Source: Acytostelium subglobosum LB1
Taxonomy: Eukaryota > Evosea > Eumycetozoa > Acytosteliales > Acytosteliaceae
Length of the DNA stretch: 64,000 nt
Assembly (NCBI RefSeq): GCF_000787575.1
Contig: NW_012236519.1
Location: forward strand, 372,001 to 436,000
Reading direction: 5' to 3'
In this document: positions 10,860 to 21,741 of the stretch, piece after piece
How positions within the stretch are numbered: position 1 is the stretch's first letter
Layout: every line of letters starts with the position of its first letter
The notes under the pieces: model-generated
Database searches by the model: none
What the model saw: the letters and a program-made list of their open reading frames with translations, nothing else
Told to the model about the DNA's origin: nothing
Translations under genes and position numbers: made by a program

Positions 10860-12129
10860 TTAGTTCTTGTAGAAGACGACATCACCTTCATCCTCGACGA
10901 AACGACATTGAGTCCATGAGCGCCAGAGAGCCTGGGGGATGGGGGTGGTGTCGAACAGGTAGAGTCTGCCAAGAGCCTTCTTCAGATGTCTGGTGGCCTC
11001 CTCGGCATGGTAGTGTGGCATGGTGGAGAAGACGTGATGGGCAATGTGGGTGTCGGCGATGTGGTGGTGGAAGTAGTCCAGCACCTTGCCAAAGGAACGG
11101 TCGACGGTGAGCAATGCTCCACGCTCAAAGTTCCAGACGCCCTCGCGGTAGTGGGGCAGCTTGGGGTCGGTGTGCTGCAGGTAGGTGATCAGCACCAACC
11201 AGAAGTTCACCATCAGGTATGGGATCACGTNAGAACTTGATGACGTTGAGCGATCCAAACACGCTGCTGGCGTAGGTCAGCGCCGAAATCATGGCGCCAA
11301 TGCCGACCACCGACTGGACGACGTCCCAGAACTGCTTCTGGTCAAAGAGAGCGCAGTATGGGTTGAAGTGCGAGGTCCATGGCTCGGAGTAGGTCTGGCC
11401 AGACAGATGGGTCAGCAAGTAGATTGGCCAGCCAACGGTGAAGATCTTGATCATGTCGAGCAATGTCATGATGGGTGACTCGTCAAACATTGAGTGTGGG
11501 CCCTCTGGAGTTGGGTCGCTGCTCTTTGGTGGCAGGCTAGACTTCTCTCTTCCGTGTGGCACAAACACCTGGTCCTGGTTCATATGTCCAGTGTTCTTGT
11601 GATGCTGGGAATGGGTAATTCTCCACGAGTGGAATGGAACCAACAGGAAAGAGTGCAATACCATACCAACAGAGTAGTTTACAATCTAGATAATATCCAT
11701 TCATTCGTGTTATATCTGTATGTTAGCGTCGTTATCGCAGGTCACCTGCTGTTGATCGATCAATCATACCTTGTGTGAGCTGAAACCTTGGTGACCGCAT
11801 TCATGACCAAGTACCCAGAGACCGGTGCATACGATACCTTGGCACACCCAGTAGAGTGGCCAGAGGACGGCACGAATGGCAAATGATGGTATTAAGTCGA
11901 TGTATGTGGCCATGAAACCGAGGACGGCAGCAATGGCAAAGTCGTGAACGACGTAGGACATGGAGCGGAGGGTGTCTCTCTCGAAGCAGTGAGCTGGGAT
12001 GGCGTCCCTCAATTGTTTAATTGTGACGTTTGGAATCTCCCAGCCCCTCTCGGTGGCCTCATCTATCTTTGCGCCCTTTACGTGGGCATTGAGTTCTTCC
12101 CTCTTGTTCGTCGATGACTTTGTTGTCAT
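10860..12129 (-). CDS. Delta-12-type fatty acid desaturase (FAD2-like)
   Basis: ER membrane di-iron enzyme that inserts a second double bond into oleoyl chains. Exons are 12129-11770 and 11685-10860, phase 0, about 394 residues, typical for FAD2. All three histidine boxes are visible: HECGH (about residue 110), HSQHH (about 145) and HIAHH (about 330). The N-terminal part carries the hydrophobic segments expected before and after box 1. There is no cytochrome b5 fusion, unlike the delta-5 desaturases of Dictyostelium. An N at 11231 splits the frame in the third quarter; dropping it gives [15 protein letters not shown], which matches the family well, so the gene is probably intact. Delta-12 rather than omega-3 activity is inferred from overall resemblance. 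Confidence 0.85.
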
Positions 12130-13361
12130 TTTAATATATATATATATATATCGGTGTAATGTTATAAATAAGTATATTATAAATAAATGTATTATTATTA
12201 TAAGTATGAAGTTATTAGTTAGGGTAGAGGAGTGAGAGAGAGTGCAAGGGTAGGGTAGTGGACAGGTGGACAGTGAGGATACCAGCTGCTGCAACAACAG
12301 GGTCACCACTCACCTCTCAACTCTCTGTTTTAGATCACGAGCGACGGCACGATGCATACATCCAAAACATGTTGCATGGATTGATTCATTCGTGTATGAA
12401 GGTAGCACAAGTAATCGAGGTCGTCAGGTCTTGAGCAATAACAACAACAACATCAACACACTCACCTGACTTGATACAAGTGGTAGGGTATGTTGTCGCA
12501 GGCTGACGAAATAGTGGTGGTTGTCGGCGAAAGGCATGATGTTAGTGCTGACCACATTTGATTAATTTTAGAGTAGGAAAAACTCCAAAGATCATTCGTT
12601 TTGGTCTTTGCATTGATCTCGGCTTTTTGAACAAGGTGGTGGGGCATGTCAGACCCTGTTGCTCCTCTTTGTTTGTTTAGTACCACTTTTCGAATTTGTA
12701 ANGGCCACTTTGGTAGCCCCATAAAGATACATCATAAAGGGTATCCATGCATCTGTGGTAGATACAAAGTTCAACTTCCCAGGTGCCAATGCTAATCGGT
12801 CGGTTGGTTGATGTGGCATTGGAGGATGGGTCGTCCAGTCACCGAATAACCAATGACATGTACCAAGGTTTATTATGACTTTACTCCACCATCAACACAA
12901 TAGTATTGTTCATCAGATAATAATTGATAAGTCTTTCATTTATTGGACCAACTTGACAAATAGACTGAGACAACTTTAGTATTTATGGTAGTCAATCGAT
13001 CAATCAATGTAAATGTTGACCTGCAATGATGATCATCAATCAACACCAACACACATCAACCCACGCGTCATAATCTTGTTTTTTTAAGTGTGAGTTGGCG
13101 AGGAGGTGTTGCCTAGCTTGTTCTTCGAACCTGTTACATATGGCCCAACGTAGTGATGACTTGTTAAAAGAACATGATACGACACGAACAATAGATATAT
13201 AACCATATCTATCGCATGATGTATCATTCAGTTCAATGTTCAAATGATGATCTTGGAACAATCCTAAACTCAAGTCTCTCAAGGTGAGGCCAAGGATAAA
13301 ATGGGACATCACCCAACATTAACAATATATCAATCAATCAATCAATCAATAATAATCAAAT
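12130..13361. other. Long intergenic region, no supported gene
   Basis: Promoter side of the desaturase (TA-rich run at 12133-12152) and of the FNIP gene. An N sits at 12702. A CCCCATAAAG element near 12717 resembles the upstream element of dictyostelid small-RNA genes, but I cannot identify an RNA downstream. A 90-codon minus-strand ORF (13040-13312) has no recognisable features and is not called. Confidence 0.5.
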
Positions 13362-14270
13362 ATGGAGGATCTTCCGATATATATATTACGTATAATTATT
13401 TCCAATTTAGAGGTGATTGATGTAACGTGTTTGGCCTTGACTAGAAGGAAATACTATGATCAGATGTCATCTTTAATGGATCGTGCAAGTCCAAGAAGGT
13501 TGAGATACATACATAGTTCACTCAAGTTATTAGGTCCATTAACAAAGCTGACATTTGGACATAATTTCAATGAAGTTTTGACACCTGGATCAATACCAAA
13601 CACCATCACCAAGTTAATATTTGGACATAGTTACAATCATCCATTCACTCAAGGCACACTTCCATTATCATTACAACGCCTAACATTAACATCATATCAC
13701 TATGACATTATCTCCACTTCATACCTTCCACCATCACTCAACAAATTATCATTTGGAAATATTTATCGTAATAATATTCAATCACCATCATTCAATATTC
13801 AACAACAACAAATACAACAACACCATGATGTCGTCCAAACTACCAGAGGGAGACTTAGGAGTATAGTGATGTACTTCCATAATGTGGATCAGATCAGTGA
13901 TCATCTAAAGTCAATGATCACAACATTACCACCTACAGATGGTTATAAATTGTATCTTTATATACCATTCCACAGTTCAAAGGAGTGTCACCTAAGATTC
14001 TTGGACAACAATACAATGATGATGATGATTCATATTGGAAATGGAATGAATTATATCAACAATATGGATATTAATAATAATTGCCAAGTATCAATAACCA
14101 CAACTTTGGATCAAGTTGTCGATAAATATTCAAAGGATCTAAGTGCCATGATACCTAGATGTATTGGACAACGACAACATTCGCAGGCCACTCGGCCAAT
14201 ACGTCAGCAGCATCAGCAGGAGCACTCCACATCAACAACACCGGTTGATCATCTCACAGCTACAGCCTAA
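13362..14270 (+). CDS. FNIP-repeat protein, short
   Basis: Single-exon protein of 302 residues. It opens with an F-box-like helix pair (LPIYILRIIISNL) and then has at least three FNIP/LRR-like repeats of about 22-23 residues (LTKLTFGHNFNEVLTPGSIP, then LIFGHSYNHPFTQGTLP, then a weaker one). The C-terminal half is Gln/Asn-rich without repeats. FNIP proteins are hugely expanded in dictyostelids and probably act as substrate adaptors for ubiquitin ligases or in signalling; no specific role can be read here. Unlike the two paralogues near 51-55 kb it has no CaaX end. Codon use is more AT-rich than in neighbouring housekeeping genes, as usual for this family. Confidence 0.75.
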   Translation: MEDLPIYILRIIISNLEVIDVTCLALTRRKYYDQMSSLMDRASPRRLRYIHSSLKLLGPLTKLTFGHNFNEVLTPGSIPNTITKLIFGHSYNHPFTQGTLPLSLQRLTLTSYHYDIISTSYLPPSLNKLSFGNIYRNNIQSPSFNIQQQQIQQHHDVVQTTRGRLRSIVMYFHNVDQISDHLKSMITTLPPTDGYKLYLYIPFHSSKECHLRFLDNNTMMMMIHIGNGMNYINNMDINNNCQVSITTTLDQVVDKYSKDLSAMIPRCIGQRQHSQATRPIRQQHQQEHSTSTTPVDHLTATA

Positions 14271-15227
14271 ATAAAATAATATTATTTAAATCATCATAAA
14301 TCCGGTCTCAACTTGATGATGGATTGTTTGAATGGATTTAAATTTATTATATTTATACCTCATCATCATGATCATAATCAGATCACATCACATCAATCAA
14401 TATCTAAGGTTGATCGATCATATGGAGTGTTGACAAATAGGTAGGAAATAATGTTGTTGGTCCAGTGGAAGACAGAGAGTTATAATAGTCTGTTCTGTTG
14501 TGCATACTTGTAGTACGATTTGAATGTGTTTACTGACCCGAATCGTTGATAGATGTCGGGAAATTACATATAAGTTTTAAATTGTTCCAACAATTCAATC
14601 ATGTAAATGGCGAATAAATATTCAAACATATATACACTTAAGTATTATATCATATACATCATTAATGTGATCACTCAATAACTCTCTCACTCACTCACTC
14701 TCGGACACACTCACTCTACTACTTTACCAAGGTGTGAGGAGTGGGATAGAGACAGAGTGGCTTGACTTCAAGAATTGAATGAGTGAGTGTGAGTGTGAGG
14801 AGGTGATGGAGTGAATGATGTGAAATGATGGAGTGGAAGTGATCAAATGTGAGGGTGAGACTGGACTGTTGGATGATGCGGGGTTTGGTTGACTATCGAA
14901 TGGGCCTGAGGGAGATACGAGAGAGAATATACTCCGATGATGATGATCGAACTTGATAGCTCGTGTGTGTGATGCTCACTCCCTCACTCACTCATACACA
15001 TATATTCCAGTGAAGCATCATCTGACATCATCATCCCCATAAAGTCTTTTAAATCTATTATCTGTTATCGGGTCCTTTAATTACAGATACATATAAATAC
15101 CCTTTGACATCAACTATTTTCAAGCCATTCTCTCTCCTCCAATCAAACCATCAATCATCTTCCAACACTACTTTATATCACTCTTACTCTATCTATAAGA
15201 TATAAGATTAAAGATTAATCCTTAAAA
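14271..15227. other. Large promoter region of the 62-residue gene
   Basis: Nearly 1 kb without an exon. It has CACTCA-type tracts (about 14685-14715 and 14978-15000) and complementary GAGTGA/GTGTGAGG tracts (about 14780-14800), which could fold together or act as repeated factor sites. A CCCCATAAAG element lies near 15036. The region ends in a pyrimidine-rich leader before the small gene. Confidence 0.5.
15092..15099 (+). promoter_or_regulatory. TATA-box-like site (TATAAATA)
   Basis: A clean TATAAATA about 130 bases upstream of the ATG of the 62-residue gene, followed by a T/C-rich stretch suitable for a start site. It supports the idea that the small downstream ORF is a real, independently transcribed gene. 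Confidence 0.45.
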
Positions 15228-15494
15228 ATGACATTATACAGTAAGTTATCACAATGATCATTCCTTTTGAACTAAAGGTTATCAAGAATTAACACTTTAC
15301 TCTGTTCTTTATTTCTAGAGAACCTAAGTAAGAGTGCAAATATGATGTTTACAAATATACCGTCATCGAATAATGGAGGTATCATAAATGTGGATCATAA
15401 TAATAATGTTGTATCTCAAGGTTCAAACTCAACATCAAGGTTCACCATTGGGTTATTCTGGGAGAAGAAATTCTGGACTGACCTTTTTGGATAA
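15228..15494 (+). CDS. 62-residue protein with intron after 13 bases
   Basis: Exon 1 is only ATG plus three codons and one base (15228-15240, MTLY); the intron (GTAAGT...TTCTAG) runs to 15318; exon 2 is 15319-15494. The product is 62 residues, starting MTLYKNLSKSANMM and ending in an aromatic cluster (GLFWEKKFWTDLFG). A start of the MTL type split by an intron almost at once is the layout of dictyostelid small developmental genes such as the hssA/2C/7E group, although the Gly-rich body of that group is absent here. No membrane segment or signal peptide is clear. The long promoter and TATA box support it. Function unknown. Confidence 0.6.
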
Positions 15495-15771
15495 TTATTT
15501 ATTTAAAAGTCTATCTCTTATGACTCGAACTATAATAATGTAATTTAAATATATATATATATTTACCATTGTAATACTATTATACTTTAATAATAATAAT
15601 AAATAAATTAATTATTATCCATGACCAAGGTCATATATTAAAATTTTAATTTATGGGTCAACACATTTGTGAAGTTGCTTTCCAAAATTGGGCATCTTGA
15701 TCCCTCATCATCACACTTGTTTTCATTTATTGATTACATGTACATAATCAAACAGATACACAACAACAACA

Positions 15772-17700
15772 ATGAAATCCAACAACAATAATAACAATAA
15801 CAATAACAATAACAATGTAATCAACAACAAAAGAACAAATACAACACCTGAACAAATGATATTGTTCAAAGAGATGTTTCAGAACCTTTATACAAACTTT
15901 AATATCAACTCTTTACCATTGATATTGATTAGACGTATATTGATCTTCTTACAATGTCATTACAATAGAATGTATAAACGTTATGACCTCATCTCAAACA
16001 AAGACTATGCCAACGATACAATACTACGCCTGTCACTAGTGTGCAAGAAGTGGGCACAGCAGGTCGTACCGTTTCTCACGCACTCCACCTACATTGTCAA
16101 CTCAAAACCCCTGCTGTCAAGCTATCTGAAGCTGTCTGGCTACGGTCTGCTCTATCCCAACATGTTGCTGCCGTTCAATGGCAGCAAGATGCTCAACTTT
16201 ATCAAGAAGTTCCCCGAGAAGTATCCCTACTCATTCGAGTCGCTTCGACTGGACATTGACCGGCGCCAAGTCCGCCACGCGCCCGACTCTGTGATCCCTG
16301 CCGACGTCTACAAGATGTTGATCACCGACACTCTTCACTCGATCCAGTTCCACTCGGCACAGTTCCAGTACAACGATATGGAGAACCTACTCACTGCGAT
16401 CAAACAAAGTGATCAGTGCGCAATCACATCAATCGATCTGTCCAACGCATTGATCTCTGCTAGCTCCTTGCAGCTACTGGCAGACATTGTCGCAACCTCC
16501 AAGATACTCGTCTCTCTGTCGTTGTACCAGAGTACTTGCAGGAACCTAATGTCACAGGCAAGTGGATCAACGTCCACCTCCACTCCGACACAGGCGTTTA
16601 TCAACGCACTGGGGGTCAACAAGTCGATACTTAGACTTGACATACAGTCATTTGATGCCGTCGACACTGCAGCCAATTTCTTCCCAATGATTCAATCGTT
16701 GTGCACTGGCAGCTGCCCTGTTGAGAAGCTCTACCTCACAATGCCGTCCGACTCTGATATCATGTCCAACTATGACAACAACGGAATGTTCCCATCGAAT
16801 CCCACGATCAGCACACTGCGCAAGCTCAAGATCAACATGATGCCACTGGCTACGAGATCGTTTATCACATTCATCAAGGCGCTCAAGAAGGATCTTATCT
16901 CAATCGACCTCGCCGACTCAAACTTCTCCTCATACTCTTACGAAGCTGTTTTGCAATCACTGCCAAATGTACTCAATCTCAATATCTCGTCGTGTACCGT
17001 TCGCGATCCGGGCTCACAGCCAGTGTTGCACGATGAGAACAACGCCTTCTCAGCGCAAGGCGGTACGCACTTCCAGCCATACGACATGTTGTTCAAGTTC
17101 CACACTCACCTCACCAAGCTATTGCTGCGATCGTTTGGAATGTCCGACGAGGAGGCTCGTCATTTGTTCGAGTTGCTAAAGAGCAATCATACAGTGACCC
17201 ATCTCAACATTGGCAACAACCAACTATCCTGCACCAACGAGCTGGTGGCACTGATCTGCACAAACACGACGCTGTCCACACTTATAATGGATCATAACAG
17301 ATTCTGCAACGAGTTTGCCAAGTTATGTCTGGCATTGAAGCTGTCCAAGAGTCTGACCAGCGTGGATCTTAGCAGTAATCAGATCTCTGATGAGCAGGGT
17401 GTTGCACTGTCCGAATACATCTCGAATAGCACCTGCATCCGCCATCTCAAGCTGGCCAGGAATGGCTTCAGATTGCTGACCACCCATCGCCTGGGCTCAG
17501 CATTGCGCATGAACCGCTCACTAGTTACCTTTGACTTTTCCGATCACATTCTGGATCAGATCGCAATGGAGAACATACTTGATGGCGTGTGCGATCACCA
17601 GACCATCTCAGTTGTCGTTCTCAGGAATGTTGAGGGTAAGTCAGACATGTTGTCCTCGCTCCTCCAGACATTGGGACTGCGTTGCATTGTCATATTTTAA
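15772..17700 (+). CDS. F-box/leucine-rich-repeat protein
   Basis: Single-exon, 642 residues. After an Asn run comes an F-box-like segment (about residues 45-100: SLPLILIRRILIFLQ ... LRLSLVCKKWAQQV). The rest is built of ribonuclease-inhibitor-type LRRs, clearest near the C-terminus (THLNIGNNQLS, STLIMDHNRF, TSVDLSSNQIS, RHLKLARNGF), spaced about 28 residues. F-box/LRR proteins usually dock substrates onto SCF ubiquitin ligases via SKP1; that role is inferred from the architecture. Codon use is G+C-rich in the body and AT-rich only in the N-terminal Asn-rich part. Confidence 0.75.
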   Translation: MKSNNNNNNNNNNNNVINNKRTNTTPEQMILFKEMFQNLYTNFNINSLPLILIRRILIFLQCHYNRMYKRYDLISNKDYANDTILRLSLVCKKWAQQVVPFLTHSTYIVNSKPLLSSYLKLSGYGLLYPNMLLPFNGSKMLNFIKKFPEKYPYSFESLRLDIDRRQVRHAPDSVIPADVYKMLITDTLHSIQFHSAQFQYNDMENLLTAIKQSDQCAITSIDLSNALISASSLQLLADIVATSKILVSLSLYQSTCRNLMSQASGSTSTSTPTQAFINALGVNKSILRLDIQSFDAVDTAANFFPMIQSLCTGSCPVEKLYLTMPSDSDIMSNYDNNGMFPSNPTISTLRKLKINMMPLATRSFITFIKALKKDLISIDLADSNFSSYSYEAVLQSLPNVLNLNISSCTVRDPGSQPVLHDENNAFSAQGGTHFQPYDMLFKFHTHLTKLLLRSFGMSDEEARHLFELLKSNHTVTHLNIGNNQLSCTNELVALICTNTTLSTLIMDHNRFCNEFAKLCLALKLSKSLTSVDLSSNQISDEQGVALSEYISNSTCIRHLKLARNGFRLLTTHRLGSALRMNRSLVTFDFSDHILDQIAMENILDGVCDHQTISVVVLRNVEGKSDMLSSLLQTLGLRCIVIF

Positions 17701-17739
17701 ACCAATCAATCAAGTGATTGATGATACTGGTTGGATGTA

Positions 17740-18849
17740 TTAAAACTGCTTTGGCTGAAGTATAACCTCCTCCTTCTTCTTCTTTGGTGTACCATTGCTT
17801 GTTGTAGACTTCTTCTTGCCAGTGGTCTTCTTCTTTGATGACGATGTCGATAGGTAGTCGATTGAACTACTGCTGCTTGGTGGCGTCGAGGACACTGGTA
17901 TCTCGTTGAAAGAGTCCGCACTTGTTGACATTTGTTGTTCGCTCGTTGTACCATCTTGTGATTCATTCATATTCATTGATGTTACTGCTGCTGATGTATT
18001 CGACTCTATTGGTATATCATTGCCACTATTGTTGACAACTATGTTGTTGTTGTTGTTGTTATCCTGTGAGGCGCCCAAGTCTGAGGTGCCAGTGACTTGC
18101 GAGGATGACAACACTGATGCATTGGTTTGAGTGTTTGATGATGAAGACGACAATGATGATGATGATGTTGGGACAGTGGAGGGCTCGAATGTCTTGTGAA
18201 AGCTACTGAATGTAGTTGATGCAGTAGGCTTCAGATGTGATGAGTTTACAAATTGAAGTTGCTTACTACTCATTCATTCATTGATTGTTTGTTAGTAAGT
18301 GATGATAATGGATGATGATGGAGAAGTTGAGGTAACATACTTATTGACCAACTTTGATACCTTGTCAATAGAGGACAGAAGCATCTTATGTATGTGATCG
18401 AATGTGTTGATCTCTGCAAATATCTGTACGGTGCTAGTAGAGTCATTGACCTCGTATGACACTTCTTCTATATGAGTGGACAATGACTTCATGTCCTTCT
18501 ACTCTCCATTCAACATGTTGGTTAGTACTACAATCAATCATTCGATCATTCATCCAATCAATCAATTCATTGAACAACATACCTTTAATGTTACATTCTT
18601 TGGTACTGCTTTCCTGATGTGCTCCTGTACATGGAACAGTCCTACACTTGGTTCATTAGCAATCTGATGAACATAGTCTGATATCTTCTTATTGGCTAAT
18701 CATCAACAAATGTAAGTATCAAGGGTCATTGACTAGATCATCATACGATCAGTACTATATACTTTACTCTTTGTAATCAACTCTGCAGTGTTTGTATCAA
18801 GAGTTAGAGGAGCTTGTTGAGGTGGTGGTCTAATACTTGAACTGCTCAT
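17740..18849 (-). CDS. borcs8: BORC complex subunit 8 (BORCS8/MEF2BNB-like)
   Basis: Four exons: 18849-18768, 18695-18583, 18498-18341 and 18265-17740, giving about 290 residues. Exon 2 encodes the family core (KKISDYVHQIANEPSVGLFHV, then QEHIRKAVP), nearly the same as human BORCS8 ANEPSVALYRLQEHVRRSLP. Exon 3 continues the helical domain to FDHIHKMLLSSIDKVSKLVN. BORC sits on lysosomes and recruits ARL8 to control their movement and fusion. The C-terminal exon adds about 175 residues of Ser/Thr/Asn-rich sequence ending in Lys-rich clusters (KKKTTGKKKS, TPKKKKEE) that animal BORCS8 lacks. The last acceptor is a GAG-TAG pair three bases apart, so one Ser is optional. Introns 2 and 3 have ACTAAC; intron 1 does not. 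Confidence 0.82.
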
Positions 18850-19399
18850 CTTCTACTTTGTAGGTTGTAAATAAGTATACAGATAATATAGAGTTAGAAT
18901 AAATACAAATATAAGTAGTAAGGATGTCAATGACAAACTACTAAAGTCTCGGAAGAGTTGATGACAAAATGTGTGAAGAATCATGATTCTTCCATAGTTT
19001 TGTACTGTGTTGGTGGTGGGCTTGATCAGATGATGGCAAGGGAGTAACACACTTCCCTTTGATGTGGTTGTTGTTCCAACTCTCGCCTATCATCACACTA
19101 TTACACTACCCTTACTCTTGCCGCCAACATCATCACACTATCCAACAACAAACAAACACATACACATAATTATACAAACACATAAACACCTCACAACAAC
19201 CAACAAACAACTAACCCAACAATCAATCACTCTTCTTGGACACACAGGTCATGNTACTACGACAACTACAACTACTACTGCTACTACTTAAATGTGATTA
19301 TTACTACCGACCAAACATATAATATAATATAATATATTAGATTACAACTACATACTACAACTATACAACTTATAAGACTTTATAACACATAACCATCAC
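18850..19399. other. Divergent promoter region
   Basis: Between BORCS8 (minus) and the coiled-coil gene (plus). It is CA/CT-rich from about 19064 to 19250, has an N at 19254 next to ACT repeats, and a TA-rich stretch at 19315-19340. No exon is supported. Confidence 0.5.
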
Positions 19400-21572
19400 A
19401 TGGCTAGCCAGAAACAACTGGAGGATATTATACACGAGGTCAATCGTGTAAACAAATCCTTGTTGGATGACTTGCTCACATTAAAGGAGGACAAGAAACT
19501 GACAAACACTCAACTCAACTCTGCTCTTGCCGAGAAGGAGAAGTTGTTGCTAAAGTACGAGAAGTCAAAGAAGGAGTTGGATGTTCACAAACAAAAGACT
19601 GAGGAATCTCAATCAATATTGGTATGATATGATACTTTGCTGATTGATTGAATGAATCACTAACATACTTACTTGCTATAGAGCGATTATGAGAGTGATG
19701 CTGCAAGATTAAAAGCAGAATGCCAGAGATTAAAGGATGATCTGGCGTCGAGGAATAGTGCATTGGATGAGGGAAATGTAAAGTTGGCAGCACTACAATC
19801 ACAGAACACTCAATTGTTGGAGGATAAACAAAAGATTGAGGATACAATACGTAATATCAATGATAAGGATCGCAACATTGATTCACTCAACGCACAGATC
19901 AAGGAACTGAGCGCCAAGCAATTGATAATAGACAAACAACGACAGGATGACAATAAGAAACGAGTGGAAGCTGAGAGCTATACGTGTGGTCTCGAGAAAC
20001 GTGTCGAGGAGCTCGAGGACCTGATGACCAAGCGTGAGGGCGACTCTAAGGATCTGAAAGCCAGGACCAAGGAGCTGCAAGAGAAGGGCGAGACGATCGC
20101 CAAACTAGAGGCACAGGTCACTGCACTAAAGGCCAACGTGGAGCAGCTCAACGAGCAGTTGGCGACGGCCGCACAGGACAAGACGACGATGGCTGAGGAG
20201 CTCAGTGTGTTCCAGACAATGTTGGAAAGAGAACAGAACAATAGACAAAAGGTGGAGGACGACACTGTCACGATGAGGAGTCAGCGTATCGTCTGGGAGA
20301 ACGAGCTCAAGACCGAGAAACTCAAGGTGGCCGACCTCGACAGGATTGTCGAGAGACACAGACAGGACTACCAACTCCTAAAGGAGAAGCTCGACAATGT
20401 ACAGTTGGAGTTGGCAAGTGAGAATGAACAGAACAAATATCCTAAAGCATCGTTTGGAGTCTGTGCCATCAACAATCAATCAATCAACAAACACTATACT
20501 GGCTGACCTGGACAACATGGCTGCTCAAGATTCTCTGTTGGTGATAGAGAAGGAGAAGTGCAGAAGGCTGGAATTGGAGCTGGACGAGTGGAAGAGGAGA
20601 GCTGGTGTCCTTACAAAGAGTGACAATGACACATCTGGCCTGCCGCATGGTAGCCCTCAAGAACAACAACAACATCAACTCACATTCCATCGAAGTAGTA
20701 GTAGCGATAGTACAGAGAGTTTGAGTGAGAATGAAGACACACCACCTCCAAAGGACCTGGTCATTGTGGAGGAGAGCGAAGCGTCGTCGACGTTGATGAA
20801 TCAGCTGGAGGTCGAGAGAGCCCAGTTGCGCCAATGGGAGGACAGGCTGATATCAGAGCACCAGAGATGCAAGGAATTGATTCAATCAATTAAAGATCAA
20901 CAACAGCAACAGAGACCATCATCCACAACAGATGACAAACATCTACAACAACAACATGTACGATTGTTGGAGACAAAGATTGTAGAGTTACAAAAGTCAT
21001 TGGACAATGAACACAAGCAGAGGATGAAACTGGAGGAGTCAAGCAACCATTCGTCACCCAGCCCATCCACACCGACTCAACAACCTGCAGCAGCTGGAAC
21101 ATCATTCTTGGCGTCATCATCAAACAAGTTCTCATTCTTTTCCAAGAGGAACCTGTCACTGGACTTCTCACGAGGCAGGGACGATTCTGCTGGCGAGGAA
21201 CAGGAAGAGCAGTCACAAACACCACCATCATCAACAGCCCAGATAACGCCGCCCAACGAATCAGAGACGGATCAAGAGAGAAAAGCAAGACTGTTCAATA
21301 GCTTCAATCAGCTGTTGGTTGACTGCAACTCAATCCTCTACGTCAAGAAGGAGCAGCTGATGGACATGGAGGAGAAGGGTGGATACTTTAAAAAGTTGAA
21401 TCTCAATCTACATGCTCTAAAGTCATCGGTTGGCAAGCTGGACAACCTGCAAGAGAGGATCAAGAGGTGTTTAAAGACGATCGATTCAAAGGAGAGTGTC
21501 ACCTATGATGAGGAGCTGGAGGAGAAGATTACATTGAAGTCGATGCAAGCAGAGATTGATCAAGAACGATAA
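19400..21572 (+). CDS. Long coiled-coil protein, unrecognised
   Basis: Likely exons 19400-19621, 19682-20417 and 20530-21572, about 667 residues. Residues ~1-330 are almost continuous heptad-type coiled coil rich in Glu/Lys/Leu. A second coil follows (about 330-460), then a Ser/Pro-rich linker with a basic patch (SFFSKRNLSLDFSRGR), and a C-terminal helical block (LFNSFNQLLVDCNSILYVKKEQ...). This looks like a cytoskeletal or Golgi tether, but I see no GRIP, Rab-binding or motor signature. Intron 1 has CTAAC. The second junction is uncertain: the frame changes near 20460-20530, the proposed intron (GTGAGA...CAAG) lacks CTAAC (it has CTGAC), and a sequencing slip is the alternative. Confidence 0.7.
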
Positions 21573-21741
21573 GAGTTTGGTTGGATTGTTGTTGGCAATA
21601 AATCGTTTCCACATATGTGTGTACAGTGCGCACATAATAATATAATATATTGAATGAATACGTTTGATTGAATGCATTGAACGAATGAATGAATGGAATT
21701 GTAATGATGCTACATTGAGAATGAGTGTATGTCCATGTATT

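Noticed and set aside
12717-12726. CCCCATAAAG as a small-RNA gene upstream element
   Set aside because: I could not identify a conserved RNA 60 or so bases downstream; a similar element near 15036 precedes a protein gene. Kept only as a note.
13040-13312. 90-codon minus-strand ORF
   Set aside because: No motif, no splice partners that extend it, and no start context; left as intergenic.
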